Of a DNA stretch of 64,000 bases, positions 8,309 through 16,613 are shown in pieces (position 1 is the first letter of the stretch; every line of letters begins with the position of its first letter). The notes beneath the pieces were generated by a model. It was not told the origin of the DNA and made no database searches. It saw only the letters and a list, made by a program, of their open reading frames with translations. Origin of the DNA: Ruegeria_B marisflavi (lineage in GTDB: Bacteria; Pseudomonadota; Alphaproteobacteria; Rhodobacterales; Rhodobacteraceae); NCBI RefSeq assembly GCF_025673445.1, contig NZ_JAOVQN010000013.1:1-64000 (forward strand), written 5' to 3'. The position numbers were made by a program, and so were the translations under genes.

Positions 8309-10099
8309 ATGCGAACGGGTATGATGGCGGGTCTCTGGCTTTCGACGCTTGCGGCAGGGGCCGCACTGGCGCAGCAAGAGGCTGACACGGTGGCCCCCGA
8401 AGGGGCGGCAATTGGTCAGGTCAGGCCGTTCTCTGCCGTGGTCGAGGCTGCGCAGGCGGCCAAGGACGCAGGTCAGCCGGTCGAGGCGCAGAACTGGATG
8501 GTCGCGGCCGCCAACCCGCTGGCGGTGATGGCCGGGGGCAATGTGCTGCGCCACGGCGGTACCGCTGCCGATGCAATGGTTGCCGTGCAGACCGTGCTGG
8601 GTCTGGTCGAGCCGCAAAGCTCGGGTCTCGGCGGTGGGGCGTTCCTGGTCTGGTACGACGGCAACATCGGCCAGATGACCACGCTCGACGCCCGCGAAAC
8701 TGCCCCGCGCGAAGCGACGCCGACCCTGTTTCAAGACGACACCGGCGCACCGTTGAAATTCTTTGACGCCGTGGTTGGTGGCCTCTCTGTCGGCACGCCG
8801 GGCACGCCCGCCTTGCTGGAAGAGGCGCACCGCCGTTGGGGTCAGGCCAATTGGGGCTCGCTGTTTGGTGATGCAATCTGGCTGGCCGAAAACGGTTTCA
8901 CCGTATCGCCCCGCCTCGCCGGTCTGGTCGAGGAAGACGCCGAAAGGCTCGGCCGCTTTCCCGAAACGGCTGCCTATTTCCTGCCTGGTGGCGAGGCCAT
9001 CAAGGCCGGTGACACGCTGAAGAACCCCGCTTATGCCGCCACCCTGCGGGCGCTGGCCGCCGAAGGATCGGCCGCCTTTTACGGAGGCCCCATCGCCGCC
9101 GATATCGTGCGCACCGTCCGCAACGCCGAGGGCAATCCAGGTGTTCTCTCGGGCGCCGATCTGGCGCTTTACCAGGTGATCGAACGCGAACCGGTCTGTG
9201 CCAGCTACCGCGCCTACGAGGTGTGCGGCATGGGGCCGCCCTCGTCGGGCGCTCTGACTGTGGGCCAGATCCTCGGGCTGCTCGAACCCCACGACCTGGC
9301 GGCGCTGGGGGCTGAAAACCCCGAAAGCTGGCGGCTGATCGGCGATGCCTCGCGCCTCGCCTTCGCCGACCGGGGCCGCTACATGGCCGACAGCGATTTT
9401 GTCCCGATGCCCACCAAGGGGCTGGTCGACCCCGCCTATCTGAACTCGCGCAGCGAGCTGCTCGCCGGCCCCAACGCGCTGGAGAGCGCAGAACCCGGCA
9501 ACCCGGAGTTCGACCATGCCTCGAACTGGGCCGATGACATTTCCATCGAGCTGCCCTCGACCTCGCATATCTCGATCGTGGACCGCTATGGCAACGTCTT
9601 GTCGATGACCACCACCATCGAAAACGGCTTCGGCTCGCGGCTGATGACGAACGGGTTCCTGCTCAACAACGAGCTGACCGATTTCTCGTTCAAGACCCAT
9701 GCCGATGGCGTTCCCATCGCCAACCGGCTGGAGCCGGGCAAGCGCCCGCGTTCCTCGATGGCGCCCACCATCGTCATGCAGGATGGCAAGCCGGTGCTGG
9801 CCATCGGCTCTCCCGGGGGCAGCCGCATCATCGGTTATGTCGCCCGCGCGATCATCGCCTGGGCCGATTGGGGCATGAACGTGCAACAGGCGCTGAACGC
9901 GCCGCATCTGGTCAACCGCTTCGGCACCTATGATCTGGAAGAGGGCACCGGTGCGGCCGGGATGGAAGAGGCGCTGACCGGCCTCGGCTACAAGGTCTCG
10001 GTGCGGGCGCTGACTTCGGGCCTGCACGCCATCGAGATCGGTGAAACCCTCAAGGGGGCTGCCGATACCCGCCGCGAAGGCATCGCCATGGGCGAATGA
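8309..10099 (+). CDS. ggt: gamma-glutamyltransferase
   Basis: A 596-residue gamma-glutamyltranspeptidase precursor that hydrolyses or transfers the gamma-glutamyl group of glutathione in the periplasm. Residues 1-22 are a signal peptide (GLWLSTLAAGAALAQ). The self-cleavage site is STSHISIVD, with the N-terminal nucleophile of the small subunit at T418. The family motifs SSGLGGGAF, PPSSGALT, TTTIENGFGS, RPRSSMAPT and GSPGGSRI are present. The ATG at 8309 is preferred to a GTG two codons earlier because the AGGGAG ribosome site then has normal spacing. A hairpin follows the stop. Length is typical for the family. Confidence 0.93.
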   Translation: MRTGMMAGLWLSTLAAGAALAQQEADTVAPEGAAIGQVRPFSAVVEAAQAAKDAGQPVEAQNWMVAAANPLAVMAGGNVLRHGGTAADAMVAVQTVLGLVEPQSSGLGGGAFLVWYDGNIGQMTTLDARETAPREATPTLFQDDTGAPLKFFDAVVGGLSVGTPGTPALLEEAHRRWGQANWGSLFGDAIWLAENGFTVSPRLAGLVEEDAERLGRFPETAAYFLPGGEAIKAGDTLKNPAYAATLRALAAEGSAAFYGGPIAADIVRTVRNAEGNPGVLSGADLALYQVIEREPVCASYRAYEVCGMGPPSSGALTVGQILGLLEPHDLAALGAENPESWRLIGDASRLAFADRGRYMADSDFVPMPTKGLVDPAYLNSRSELLAGPNALESAEPGNPEFDHASNWADDISIELPSTSHISIVDRYGNVLSMTTTIENGFGSRLMTNGFLLNNELTDFSFKTHADGVPIANRLEPGKRPRSSMAPTIVMQDGKPVLAIGSPGGSRIIGYVARAIIAWADWGMNVQQALNAPHLVNRFGTYDLEEGTGAAGMEEALTGLGYKVSVRALTSGLHAIEIGETLKGAADTRREGIAMGE

Positions 10100-10142
10100 G
10101 CCGGTCGGGGTTTGTGGGTATTGACCCGCAAGCCCCCGGCTC
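10098..10142 (+). terminator. hairpin after ggt
   Basis: An imperfect GC-rich stem (GAGCCGG...GGGT paired with ACCC...CCGGCTC) with an ATTG loop overlaps the stop of the gamma-glutamyltransferase gene. The T-tract afterwards is weak (TCTCTACTTA), so it may be a weak terminator or an mRNA-stabilising hairpin. Confidence 0.45.
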
Positions 10143-10200
10143 TCTACTTAACACATGAACCTTGGCGGGGTTGGCCTGCCGGGGCCTTGGGGGGACAGAC

Positions 10201-11598
10201 ATGGCTCAGATCACCGCATTGCCGCGCAACGATACCGGCATCGAAACCGTGATCGGTATCCTGAAACAGCGCTTCGGCGACCGGGTACAGACCGGCCAGG
10301 CGATCCGTGAACAGCATGGCCACACCACCACCTGGATCCAGAACCAGCCGCCCGACGCGGTGGTCTTTCCCGCCACCACCGCCGAAGTGTCCGAGATCGT
10401 GAAAACCTGCGCCGAGCACAAGGTGCCGGTGATCCCCTTTGGCACCGGCACCTCGCTCGAGGGGCACGTGAACGCCCCAGCCGGCGGCATCTCGGTCGAT
10501 CTGATGCAGATGAACAATATCGTCGCCGTGCACGCGGGCGATCTGGATTGCGTGGTCCAGCCCGGCGTCACCCGCGAACAACTCAACACCCACCTGCGCG
10601 ACCAGGGCCTGTTCTTTCCCATCGACCCCGGTGCCAACGCCTCGCTGGGCGGCATGGCTTCGACCCGGGCCAGCGGCACCAACGCGGTGCGCTATGGCAC
10701 GATGAAGGACAACGTGCTGGCGCTCGAAGTGGTGATGCCAGACGGCGAGATCATCCGCACCGCGCAGCGCGCCAAGAAGACCTCGGCAGGCTATGACCTG
10801 ACCCGGCTGATGATCGGGGCCGAGGGCACGCTGGGCATCATCACCGAAATCACCCTGAAGCTCCAGGGCATCCCCGAGGCGATCTCGGCCGCCCGCTGCT
10901 CCTTCCCGACGGTCGATGCCGCCTGTCAGGCGGTGATGACCACGATCCAGTTTGGCATCCCGGTGGCGCGGATGGAGTTGCTGGACGTGATCGCGGTGCA
11001 GGCGGTCAACGCCTATTCCAGGCTCGACCTGCCGGAAACGCCGCTCTTGCTGCTGGAGTTCCACGGCTCCGAGGCGGGCGTCGCCGAACAGGCCGAACTC
11101 TTCGGCAGCATCGCCGAAGAAAACGAAGGCAGCGGGTTTGCCTGGACCACCTCGACCGAAGAACGCAACCGGCTGTGGAAGGCGCGGCACGAGTTTTACT
11201 GGGCCTCGCTGCAATTGCGCCCGGGTTGCACGGCGCTGGCCACCGATGTCTGCGTGCCAATCTCGCGGCTGGCCGATTGCGTCAACGCCGCCACCGCCAA
11301 GGCCGAGGAACTGGGCCTTTTCGCGCCGCTGGTGGGCCATGTGGGCGACGGCAATTTCCACATCTCGCCGCTGATCGACAAGGATAACCCGGACGAGGTG
11401 GCAAAGACCGAGGACTTTACCGCCTGGCTGGCCGAGCTTGCCATCTCGATGGACGGCACCTGCACGGGCGAGCACGGGATCGGTCAGGGCAAACGCGCCT
11501 ATCTCGGCCGGGAACTTGGCGCGACCACCCGCTATATGACCGCGATCAAGGCCGCGCTCGATCCGCTAGGCATCATGAATCCGGGCAAGATTCTCTGA
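10201..11598 (+). CDS. FAD-linked D-2-hydroxyacid dehydrogenase (D-lactate dehydrogenase/GlcD type)
   Basis: A 465-residue flavoprotein of the vanillyl-alcohol-oxidase superfamily that oxidises a D-2-hydroxyacid such as D-lactate or glycolate, feeding electrons to cytochrome c or the quinone pool. The FAD-binding 4 domain holds PFGTGTSLEGHV (79-90) and PGANASLGGMASTRASGTN. The C-terminal FAD oxidase domain holds GHVGDGNFH (379-387) and CTGEHGIG (421-428), both of the D-lactate dehydrogenase (cytochrome) / GlcD group. The ATG at 10201 sits after a G-rich ribosome site; an upstream ATG in frame adds 13 unlikely residues. A repeat hairpin lies 33 bases after the stop. The precise substrate cannot be read from sequence. 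Confidence 0.88.
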   Translation: MAQITALPRNDTGIETVIGILKQRFGDRVQTGQAIREQHGHTTTWIQNQPPDAVVFPATTAEVSEIVKTCAEHKVPVIPFGTGTSLEGHVNAPAGGISVDLMQMNNIVAVHAGDLDCVVQPGVTREQLNTHLRDQGLFFPIDPGANASLGGMASTRASGTNAVRYGTMKDNVLALEVVMPDGEIIRTAQRAKKTSAGYDLTRLMIGAEGTLGIITEITLKLQGIPEAISAARCSFPTVDAACQAVMTTIQFGIPVARMELLDVIAVQAVNAYSRLDLPETPLLLLEFHGSEAGVAEQAELFGSIAEENEGSGFAWTTSTEERNRLWKARHEFYWASLQLRPGCTALATDVCVPISRLADCVNAATAKAEELGLFAPLVGHVGDGNFHISPLIDKDNPDEVAKTEDFTAWLAELAISMDGTCTGEHGIGQGKRAYLGRELGATTRYMTAIKAALDPLGIMNPGKIL

Positions 11599-11630
11599 TC
11601 GCATCGCAACAGCACCCCACCCTCCGGGGG

Positions 11631-11685
11631 GAGTATTTGGCGCGAAATGAAGACCGGATGTCCCTTCATCTCGCCCAAAATACTC
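11631..11685. repeat. GAGTATTT-type hairpin repeat, copy 1
   Basis: Two 22-base arms (11631-11652 and 11664-11685) pair at 19 of 22 positions around an 11-base loop. Arms begin and end with GAGTATTT / AAATACTC and carry CGAAATGAAG. It is preceded by CTCCGGGGG. Related sequence occurs after hisG and inside xdhA and xdhB in this window, so this is one copy of a dispersed repeat; here it may also terminate transcription after the FAD-linked dehydrogenase. Confidence 0.75.
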
Positions 11686-11831
11686 AAATGCACCGACGTC
11701 CCGGCCCAGCGTGCCGGGCGTTGTCTGGGCAGAGGTCGGTTTTGCGCGTTTTTGCGTCGGATGAACTTGGCGTAACACGCGCGGCTTCGGCATAAACCAA
11801 GCCAAAGAGACTCAACCCGGAGAGCGGTCCA

Positions 11832-14339
11832 ATGAAAACCCAAGTCAAAGCACTGGTCGTCGGCGGCGGTGCCGTCGGTACCTCGATCGCCTATCACCTG
11901 GCCAAGGCGGGCTGGGACGATGTCATGCTGATCGAGCGGGACGAGCTGACCTCCGGCTCGACCTGGCACGCGGCGGGCCTGTTGCCGCTGTTCAACATGT
12001 CCTATGCGACCACCCATATCCACAAGTACTCGGTCGATTTCTACAAGACGCTGGAAGAGGAGACCGGACTGAACGCCGGGTTTGCCGTGGTCGGCAACCT
12101 GCGCATGGCGCAGACCCAGGACCGCATGGACGAGTTCATGCTCTATGCCTCGACCGCCGAGACTTGCGGCGTGAAATACGAATGGCTGAGCCCCGACCAG
12201 ATCAAGGAACGCTGGCCGCTGATCCGCACCGACGATCTGAAGGGCGCGCTCTATCACACCGAGGACGGCTATATTAACCCCGCCGACGTGACCCAGGCCA
12301 TGGCCAAGGGTGCGCGCCAGCGCGGCGTCGACATCGTGCGCAAGTTGCAGGCCGACGCCTTCCACTGGACCGGCACCCATTGGGAAGTCACCTGCACCAA
12401 GATGGTGGAGCAGGGCGGCAATCTGGTGCCCTCCGACGAACAGGTGGTGATCACCGCCGAGCATGTAGTGACCGCATCGGGCAACCATGCGCAGCGCACT
12501 GCGAAGCTCCTGGGCATCAAGATGCCCGCGATTCCGGTCGAGCATACCTTCATCGTGATGGACAAGGACCCCGAGCTGGTCAAATGGCGCGAGGCGGGCA
12601 ACCCCGAGCACCCCGTGGTACGCGACGCCGACAACGAATCCTATGCCCGCGAGGAGCGCGGCGGCTGGATCCTGGGTATCTACGAACACGGCGCGCCTGC
12701 ACGCTTCGAATATGGCGTGCCCGACAGTTTCCGGGCGGACCTCTTCCCGCTCGATCTCGACCGGATCGCCGATCAGTACATGGCAATGGCCGAACGCGTG
12801 CCCTCCTGTGCCGACTCTGGCCTCAAGGACGATTTCAACGGCCCGATCTGCTATACCCCCGACGGCAACCCGCTGGTCGGCCCGGCGCCGGGTCTCAGAA
12901 ACATGTGGCTGGCCGAGGGCTTCTCCTTCGGCATCACCGCCGCGGGCGGCACCGGATACTATCTCGCGCAGATGATGGTCGATGGCGAGGCCGAGATCGA
13001 CATGGCCAGCCTTGACCCCAAGCGCTACAGCTCGAACTGGATGACCACCGAGTTCGCCGCGCGCAAGAACGAGGAATGCTACAGCCACGTCTATATTCTG
13101 CACCACCCGGATGAAGAGCGCGAAGCCTGCCGCCCGCTGCGCACCGCGCCCGCCTATGACCGGCAGAAAGCGCGTGGCGCGCAGTTCGGTTTCGTCAACG
13201 GCTGGGAACGCCCCAACTATTACGGCCCGCTCGATGCGCCCGAGAATTTCGACCATGACGCCCGCAGCTTCCGCCGTGGCGGCTGGTGGCAACATGCCGT
13301 CGAAGAGGCCAAGGCGATCCGCGAAGGCGTTGGCCTGATCGACGCCACCGCCTTTACCAAGCATGTGGTCAAGGGCCCCGGCGCCACCCAGTTCCTTGAC
13401 TGGTTCACCTGCAACAAACTGCCGAAAGTGGGCCGGATCAACCTGACCTACGCGCTGACCACCCTTGGCACCACCCGCACCGAATACACCATCGTCCGCA
13501 ATGGCGAGAACAACTATTATCTCGTCTCGGCCGGTGCTTGGTCCGAGTACGACGCCGACTTCCTGCGCAAGGCGGCTGAGGACAAGATGGAGGAGTTCGG
13601 CTATATCGAGATCCAGGATGTCACCACCCAGTGGGGCGTCTTTGCCATCGCGGGGCCCAAGTCGCGCGATGTGCTGAAAGAGGTGATCAAGGACGCCGAT
13701 CCCGACACCGCGCTCTCGAACAAGCGCTTCCCCTGGCTTTCCGCCCGTCAGATCGAACTGGGCATGTGCCCCGTGAACGCGATCCGCGTCGCCTATACCG
13801 GCGAGCTCGGATGGGAGTTGCACCATCCGATCGAGATGCAGAACTACCTGTGGGACCTGCTGAATGCCGCCGGTGAAAAGCACGGGATGAAGCTGGTGGG
13901 CGCCCGCGCCCAGAACTGGCTGCGCCAGGAGAAGAGCTATCGCGCCTTCGGCACCGAACTGGGCCGCGACGCGACCCCGCTCGAAGCTGACCTGCCGCGT
14001 TTTGTCGATCTCGACAAGGAGTTCCACGGCAAGGCGAAACTGGTCGAGACCGGCGTGCGCGCCAAATGCTGCACGCTGCTGATCGACGGCCCGGCGGATG
14101 CCGACCCTTGGGGCCGCGAGGCGCTCTATACCCCCGAGGGCGAGCGCGTCGGGCGCCTGACCTCTGGCGGCTATTCGGTGGCGTTTGGCAAGTCCATCGG
14201 CATGGGCTACGTTCGTCCCGAACTGGCCGTCGAGGGCACCAAGCTCCAGGTCAAGATGTTGGACAAGCTCTGGGATGCAATCGTCACCTGCGACAGCCCC
14301 TACGACCCGAAGAACGAGACCATCCGCAAGGACGGCTGA
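11832..14339 (+). CDS. dimethylglycine/sarcosine dehydrogenase-like flavoprotein with GcvT domain
   Basis: An 835-residue two-domain enzyme. The N-terminal DAO-type FAD domain (about 6-420) starts with VVGGGAVGTSIAYHLA and carries SGSTWHAAGL, whose H46 sits where dimethylglycine and sarcosine dehydrogenases attach FAD covalently. The C-terminal half (about 430-815) is a GcvT/aminomethyltransferase domain with its C-terminal barrel, which in this family passes the one-carbon unit to tetrahydrofolate. It should oxidatively demethylate an N-methylated glycine. Length and order match dimethylglycine dehydrogenases (about 800-860 residues). An alternative is a related DMGDH-family protein acting on another methylated amine. 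The gene stands alone, with no heterotetrameric sarcosine oxidase genes nearby. Confidence 0.85.
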   Translation: MKTQVKALVVGGGAVGTSIAYHLAKAGWDDVMLIERDELTSGSTWHAAGLLPLFNMSYATTHIHKYSVDFYKTLEEETGLNAGFAVVGNLRMAQTQDRMDEFMLYASTAETCGVKYEWLSPDQIKERWPLIRTDDLKGALYHTEDGYINPADVTQAMAKGARQRGVDIVRKLQADAFHWTGTHWEVTCTKMVEQGGNLVPSDEQVVITAEHVVTASGNHAQRTAKLLGIKMPAIPVEHTFIVMDKDPELVKWREAGNPEHPVVRDADNESYAREERGGWILGIYEHGAPARFEYGVPDSFRADLFPLDLDRIADQYMAMAERVPSCADSGLKDDFNGPICYTPDGNPLVGPAPGLRNMWLAEGFSFGITAAGGTGYYLAQMMVDGEAEIDMASLDPKRYSSNWMTTEFAARKNEECYSHVYILHHPDEEREACRPLRTAPAYDRQKARGAQFGFVNGWERPNYYGPLDAPENFDHDARSFRRGGWWQHAVEEAKAIREGVGLIDATAFTKHVVKGPGATQFLDWFTCNKLPKVGRINLTYALTTLGTTRTEYTIVRNGENNYYLVSAGAWSEYDADFLRKAAEDKMEEFGYIEIQDVTTQWGVFAIAGPKSRDVLKEVIKDADPDTALSNKRFPWLSARQIELGMCPVNAIRVAYTGELGWELHHPIEMQNYLWDLLNAAGEKHGMKLVGARAQNWLRQEKSYRAFGTELGRDATPLEADLPRFVDLDKEFHGKAKLVETGVRAKCCTLLIDGPADADPWGREALYTPEGERVGRLTSGGYSVAFGKSIGMGYVRPELAVEGTKLQVKMLDKLWDAIVTCDSPYDPKNETIRKDG

Positions 14340-14355
14340 ACCGCGCCGGATCTCT

Positions 14356-15153
14356 TTGATCTGGCTGATCCTGATCGCCGCGCTCTCATTGGGCGCGGCG
14401 TTTTTTTACAAGCAGAATCCGCTGGCCAACGCGGCACAGCGCTATGCCACTTCGGTCGCCACGGCGAGTGCCGCGACCTATGTCACGCTGAGAACGCTGA
14501 ACGCGGTGCTCTCGACCGCGCAAGAGGTCGAGGTCTCGGGCAGCGCGCTGGTGGTTTCGGGCACGGCGCAACCGCTCCGGGTGCTGGAGCCGGTGGATGA
14601 CACGGTGGAACGGATCGCCGCTGTGGTGTTCAACCTGATGCTGGCGACCGGCATCCTCGCCGTGGCCATGGGGCCGGTGGGCGCGGTGGGCGGCGGCATG
14701 ATCGCGGCGGCGTCGCTGCTCTGGATCATGGACAGGGTGCTGGGACCGCGCGATGTGGTGTCGGTGCTGTCGCGGCGGCTGGCCTGGTATGGCGGGTTCT
14801 TCCTGCTGGCACTGCCTCTGGCCTTCGTGATGTCGGCCTGGCTGGCGGACTGGCTGACGGCAGATGTGCTGGAGCGGCATCAGGCCATTATCGCCGAAAT
14901 CACCGCCTCGGTCGGCGCGCCGGTGCCGGAACAGGCAGGCGGCTGGTGGGACACGATGCGCGACACATTGGGAGAGGCGGGGCGCTACCAGGACCTGGCG
15001 CAAAACCTCTGGACCCGCGCCGATGACCTGGTCGGCAGCTACGTGGCGCTTCTGGCGGTGTTCGTGTTCAAGATCTTCGTGCTGCCCGCCCTGCTGGCGG
15101 GCGCGCTCTTCATCCTGACCCGCTTTTTCGCGCACCGCCCCGAAGGCGGCTGA
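14356..15153 (+). CDS. membrane protein of unknown function
   Basis: About 265 residues if translation starts at the TTG at 14356, 16 bases after the previous stop. No ATG in this frame lies between that stop and the first hydrophobic segment, so the start is uncertain. Hydrophobic segments: LIWLILIAALSLGAAFF at the N-terminus; VVFNLMLATGILAVAMGPVGAVGGGMIAAASLLWIM; WYGGFFLLALPLAFVMSAWLA; and VALLAVFVFKIFVLPALLAGALFIL near the C-terminus. This gives four to six transmembrane helices, with an extracytoplasmic or cytoplasmic loop of about 90 residues before the last. I do not recognise the family. Its closeness to the flavoprotein gene suggests co-transcription. Confidence 0.65.
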   Translation: MIWLILIAALSLGAAFFYKQNPLANAAQRYATSVATASAATYVTLRTLNAVLSTAQEVEVSGSALVVSGTAQPLRVLEPVDDTVERIAAVVFNLMLATGILAVAMGPVGAVGGGMIAAASLLWIMDRVLGPRDVVSVLSRRLAWYGGFFLLALPLAFVMSAWLADWLTADVLERHQAIIAEITASVGAPVPEQAGGWWDTMRDTLGEAGRYQDLAQNLWTRADDLVGSYVALLAVFVFKIFVLPALLAGALFILTRFFAHRPEGG

Positions 15154-15155
15154 GC

Positions 15156-15183
15156 GGGCGCTCCCGCCCGTTGGGCCCGGCGC
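15156..15183. repeat. GGCGCTCCCGCCCG intergenic repeat, copy 1
   Basis: The sequence starts GGGCGCTCCCGCCCG, which forms a short perfect hairpin (CGGGCG-CTCC-CGCCCG), and continues GTTGGGCC(C)GGCGCC. A longer relative lies at 15716-15776. It sits just after the membrane protein stop and before the convergent EF-hand gene. Confidence 0.5.
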
Positions 15184-15206
15184 CGTTGCCGGGGGCGCGA
15201 TCCTGC

Positions 15207-15638
15207 CTAGCCGCCGCGCTTGAAATCGGCCGGGGCGATGGCGCCGTCGCCGTCGCGATCAAGCATCTTGAAAAACTCCACGTCCCGCGCGGCAAATTCA
15301 TCTGCCGAGACCGTGCCGTCGCCATCACCATCGTTGAAGCCGCGATCCATCGCCTTGTCGACAATGGCCATCGGCCCTTTCAGCCCGCCGCCACTGGCCT
15401 CCATATCGGCGCGGCGGGTTTCGTCGAAGAGATCGTATTCGGCCGCGTCCAGCAGGCCGTTCTCGTCCTGATCGAACATGGTAAAGATCTCTGCGCGTTT
15501 CTCGCTGATTTCGGCGGGCGTGATCCGGCCGTCGCCATCCATGTCCCAGTTCTCGATGAAATGGGCGCCGGGGACGCCCTGGGCCAGGGTTGCCGTTGCG
15601 GTCAGGGCAAAGGCGGAAGACAAGACAAGCAGTCGCAT
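15207..15638 (-). CDS. secreted EF-hand calcium-binding protein
   Basis: A 143-residue exported protein with four EF-hand loops: 32-43 (DMDGDGRITPAE), 56-67 (DQDENGLLDAAE), 103-114 (DGDGDGTVSADE) and 127-138 (DRDGDGAIAPAD). Residues 1-20 are a signal peptide ending TATLAQ. Loops 1, 3 and 4 are near-canonical, so calcium binding in the periplasm is likely. The start at 15638 has AAGGAG eight bases upstream; an earlier ATG would add seven residues. Such calcium sensors are common in Rhodobacterales, but their partners are unknown. The gene lies between two copies of a GC-rich repeat. Confidence 0.88.
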   Translation of the reverse strand: MRLLVLSSAFALTATATLAQGVPGAHFIENWDMDGDGRITPAEISEKRAEIFTMFDQDENGLLDAAEYDLFDETRRADMEASGGGLKGPMAIVDKAMDRGFNDGDGDGTVSADEFAARDVEFFKMLDRDGDGAIAPADFKRGG

Positions 15639-15715
15639 TCTGGAATCTCCTTGAGACATGCACCTGGAGACTGAACGCAGGGCGGGCCGATTTCCGTTGG
15701 GCCATTTCGCCGCAG

Positions 15716-15776
15716 GGGCGCTCCCGCCCGGCGGCCGCGCATCACAGATGCGCGACCCCCGGTTGGGCCGGGCGCC
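15716..15776. repeat. GGCGCTCCCGCCCG intergenic repeat, copy 2
   Basis: This copy shares GGGCGCTCCCGCCCG and GTTGGGCCGGGCGCC with the copy at 15156-15183, but has an extra insert containing a perfect palindrome, GCGCATC-ACA-GATGCGC (15737-15753). It lies upstream of the EF-hand gene. Confidence 0.5.
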
Positions 15777-15795
15777 ACGCTGCGCGTGGCGACGC

Positions 15796-15879
15796 TCAGA
15801 ACAGGCCGGATCCCTCCAGCTTCAGGTGTTCCAGGACCGCAGCCATCGCCATCGCGGCCACCAGTATCGCGGTTTTCAT
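15796..15879 (-). CDS. candidate 27-residue small protein
   Basis: The ORF starts at an ATG with a good ribosome site (GGCAGGGAG, about seven bases upstream) and encodes 27 residues, starting MKTAILVAAMAMAAVLEHLK and ending GLF. The hydrophobic N-terminal 15 residues followed by a charged tail look like a small membrane peptide. It lies between the EF-hand gene and the HD-domain gene on the same strand. Expression cannot be judged from sequence alone. Confidence 0.35.
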   Translation of the reverse strand: MKTAILVAAMAMAAVLEHLKLEGSGLF

Positions 15880-15939
15880 GAACGCGCTCCCTGCCGGTTT
15901 TCCGGTTTCTTAACGGCAGGGGAGCGGTTTTCCGTCGCC

Positions 15940-16530
15940 TCAGTCGGCGGCAGTCTCGTTCAACTCCATGTGACCGCCGCCGCGCGACAGCACCCGCCGC
16001 AGGATCGGCTCGAAGAATTCCAGCGGTTTGGTCGGATAGTCCGGGTCAAAGGCGCATTGGTCGTATTCATGGCAAAAGTAACGCGCATCCTCCCAATAGG
16101 GGCTGTCGCGATACTTGTCGCGCGCGTTGCGGTCGCCGCCCCAGTAGTGGTTGTAGTAATATCCCTGGAACACGCAGTGATGTTGCAGGATCCAGTGACA
16201 TTTCTCGCTGACATAGGGTTTCATCATCGCCGCAGCCAGTTCGCCGTGATTGTAGGGCGACAGGATATCGCCCACATCATGCACCAGCGCCGCCACCACG
16301 ATCTCGTCCTCGGCGCCATCGGCATGGGCGCGCGTCGCGGCCTGAAGCGAGTGCTGATAGCGGTTGATCGGGTAGGGGGTCCAGGCCTCGTCCAACGAGC
16401 GGATCGCATCCAGTATCCGCTCGGGCAGGGCGGCGTTATAGGCCTCTTCATATTCCATCACCGCGTCCCAATCGGCCTGGGTGGCTTCTTCGAAACTGGT
16501 CCAGGTGGGCTTTTGTGACTTGTCCAGCAT
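15940..16530 (-). CDS. HD-domain protein, possibly a diiron oxygenase
   Basis: A 196-residue HD-domain protein. Candidate metal ligands are H60 (RYQHSLQ), H84-D85 (LVHDVGD), H95, H117 or H118 (LQHHC) and D157 (EYDQC). The first-His-to-HD spacing of 24 equals that of PhnZ, and the extra histidines and late aspartate follow the pattern of mixed-valent diiron HD oxygenases (PhnZ, TmpB, MIOX) rather than simple HD phosphohydrolases. That reading is inference. Many aromatic residues (QGYYYNHYWGG) sit around the site. No phosphonate genes are adjacent. The start at 16530 follows GAAGGGAA. It is divergent from a LysR gene, with a long inverted repeat between, so it is probably that regulator's target. 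Confidence 0.75.
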   Translation of the reverse strand: MLDKSQKPTWTSFEEATQADWDAVMEYEEAYNAALPERILDAIRSLDEAWTPYPINRYQHSLQAATRAHADGAEDEIVVAALVHDVGDILSPYNHGELAAAMMKPYVSEKCHWILQHHCVFQGYYYNHYWGGDRNARDKYRDSPYWEDARYFCHEYDQCAFDPDYPTKPLEFFEPILRRVLSRGGGHMELNETAAD

Positions 16531-16575
16531 GGCGCATTCCCTTCGTGTCTGCTTGGGGTAAAGGTAGCAAAGCGG

Positions 16576-16609
16576 ATCTGAGCAGGAAAACGAATTGATT
16601 TGCTCAGAT
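16576..16609. promoter_or_regulatory. candidate LysR operator
   Basis: A perfect 9-bp inverted repeat, ATCTGAGCA (16576-16584) and TGCTCAGAT (16601-16609), with a 16-base AT-rich spacer, lies between the divergent HD-domain and LysR genes. The right arm ends four bases before the LysR start. Position and symmetry fit a LysR-type binding site controlling both genes. Confidence 0.55.
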
Positions 16610-16613
16610 TGAT

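Noticed and set aside
8189..10027. 612-codon open frame on the minus strand within ggt
   Set aside because: Antisense shadow; the plus-strand product has a signal peptide, cleavage site and full family motifs.
11532..14027. 831-codon open frame on the minus strand opposite the dimethylglycine dehydrogenase-like gene
   Set aside because: Composition is typical of an antisense frame and the plus-strand gene has full-length family features.
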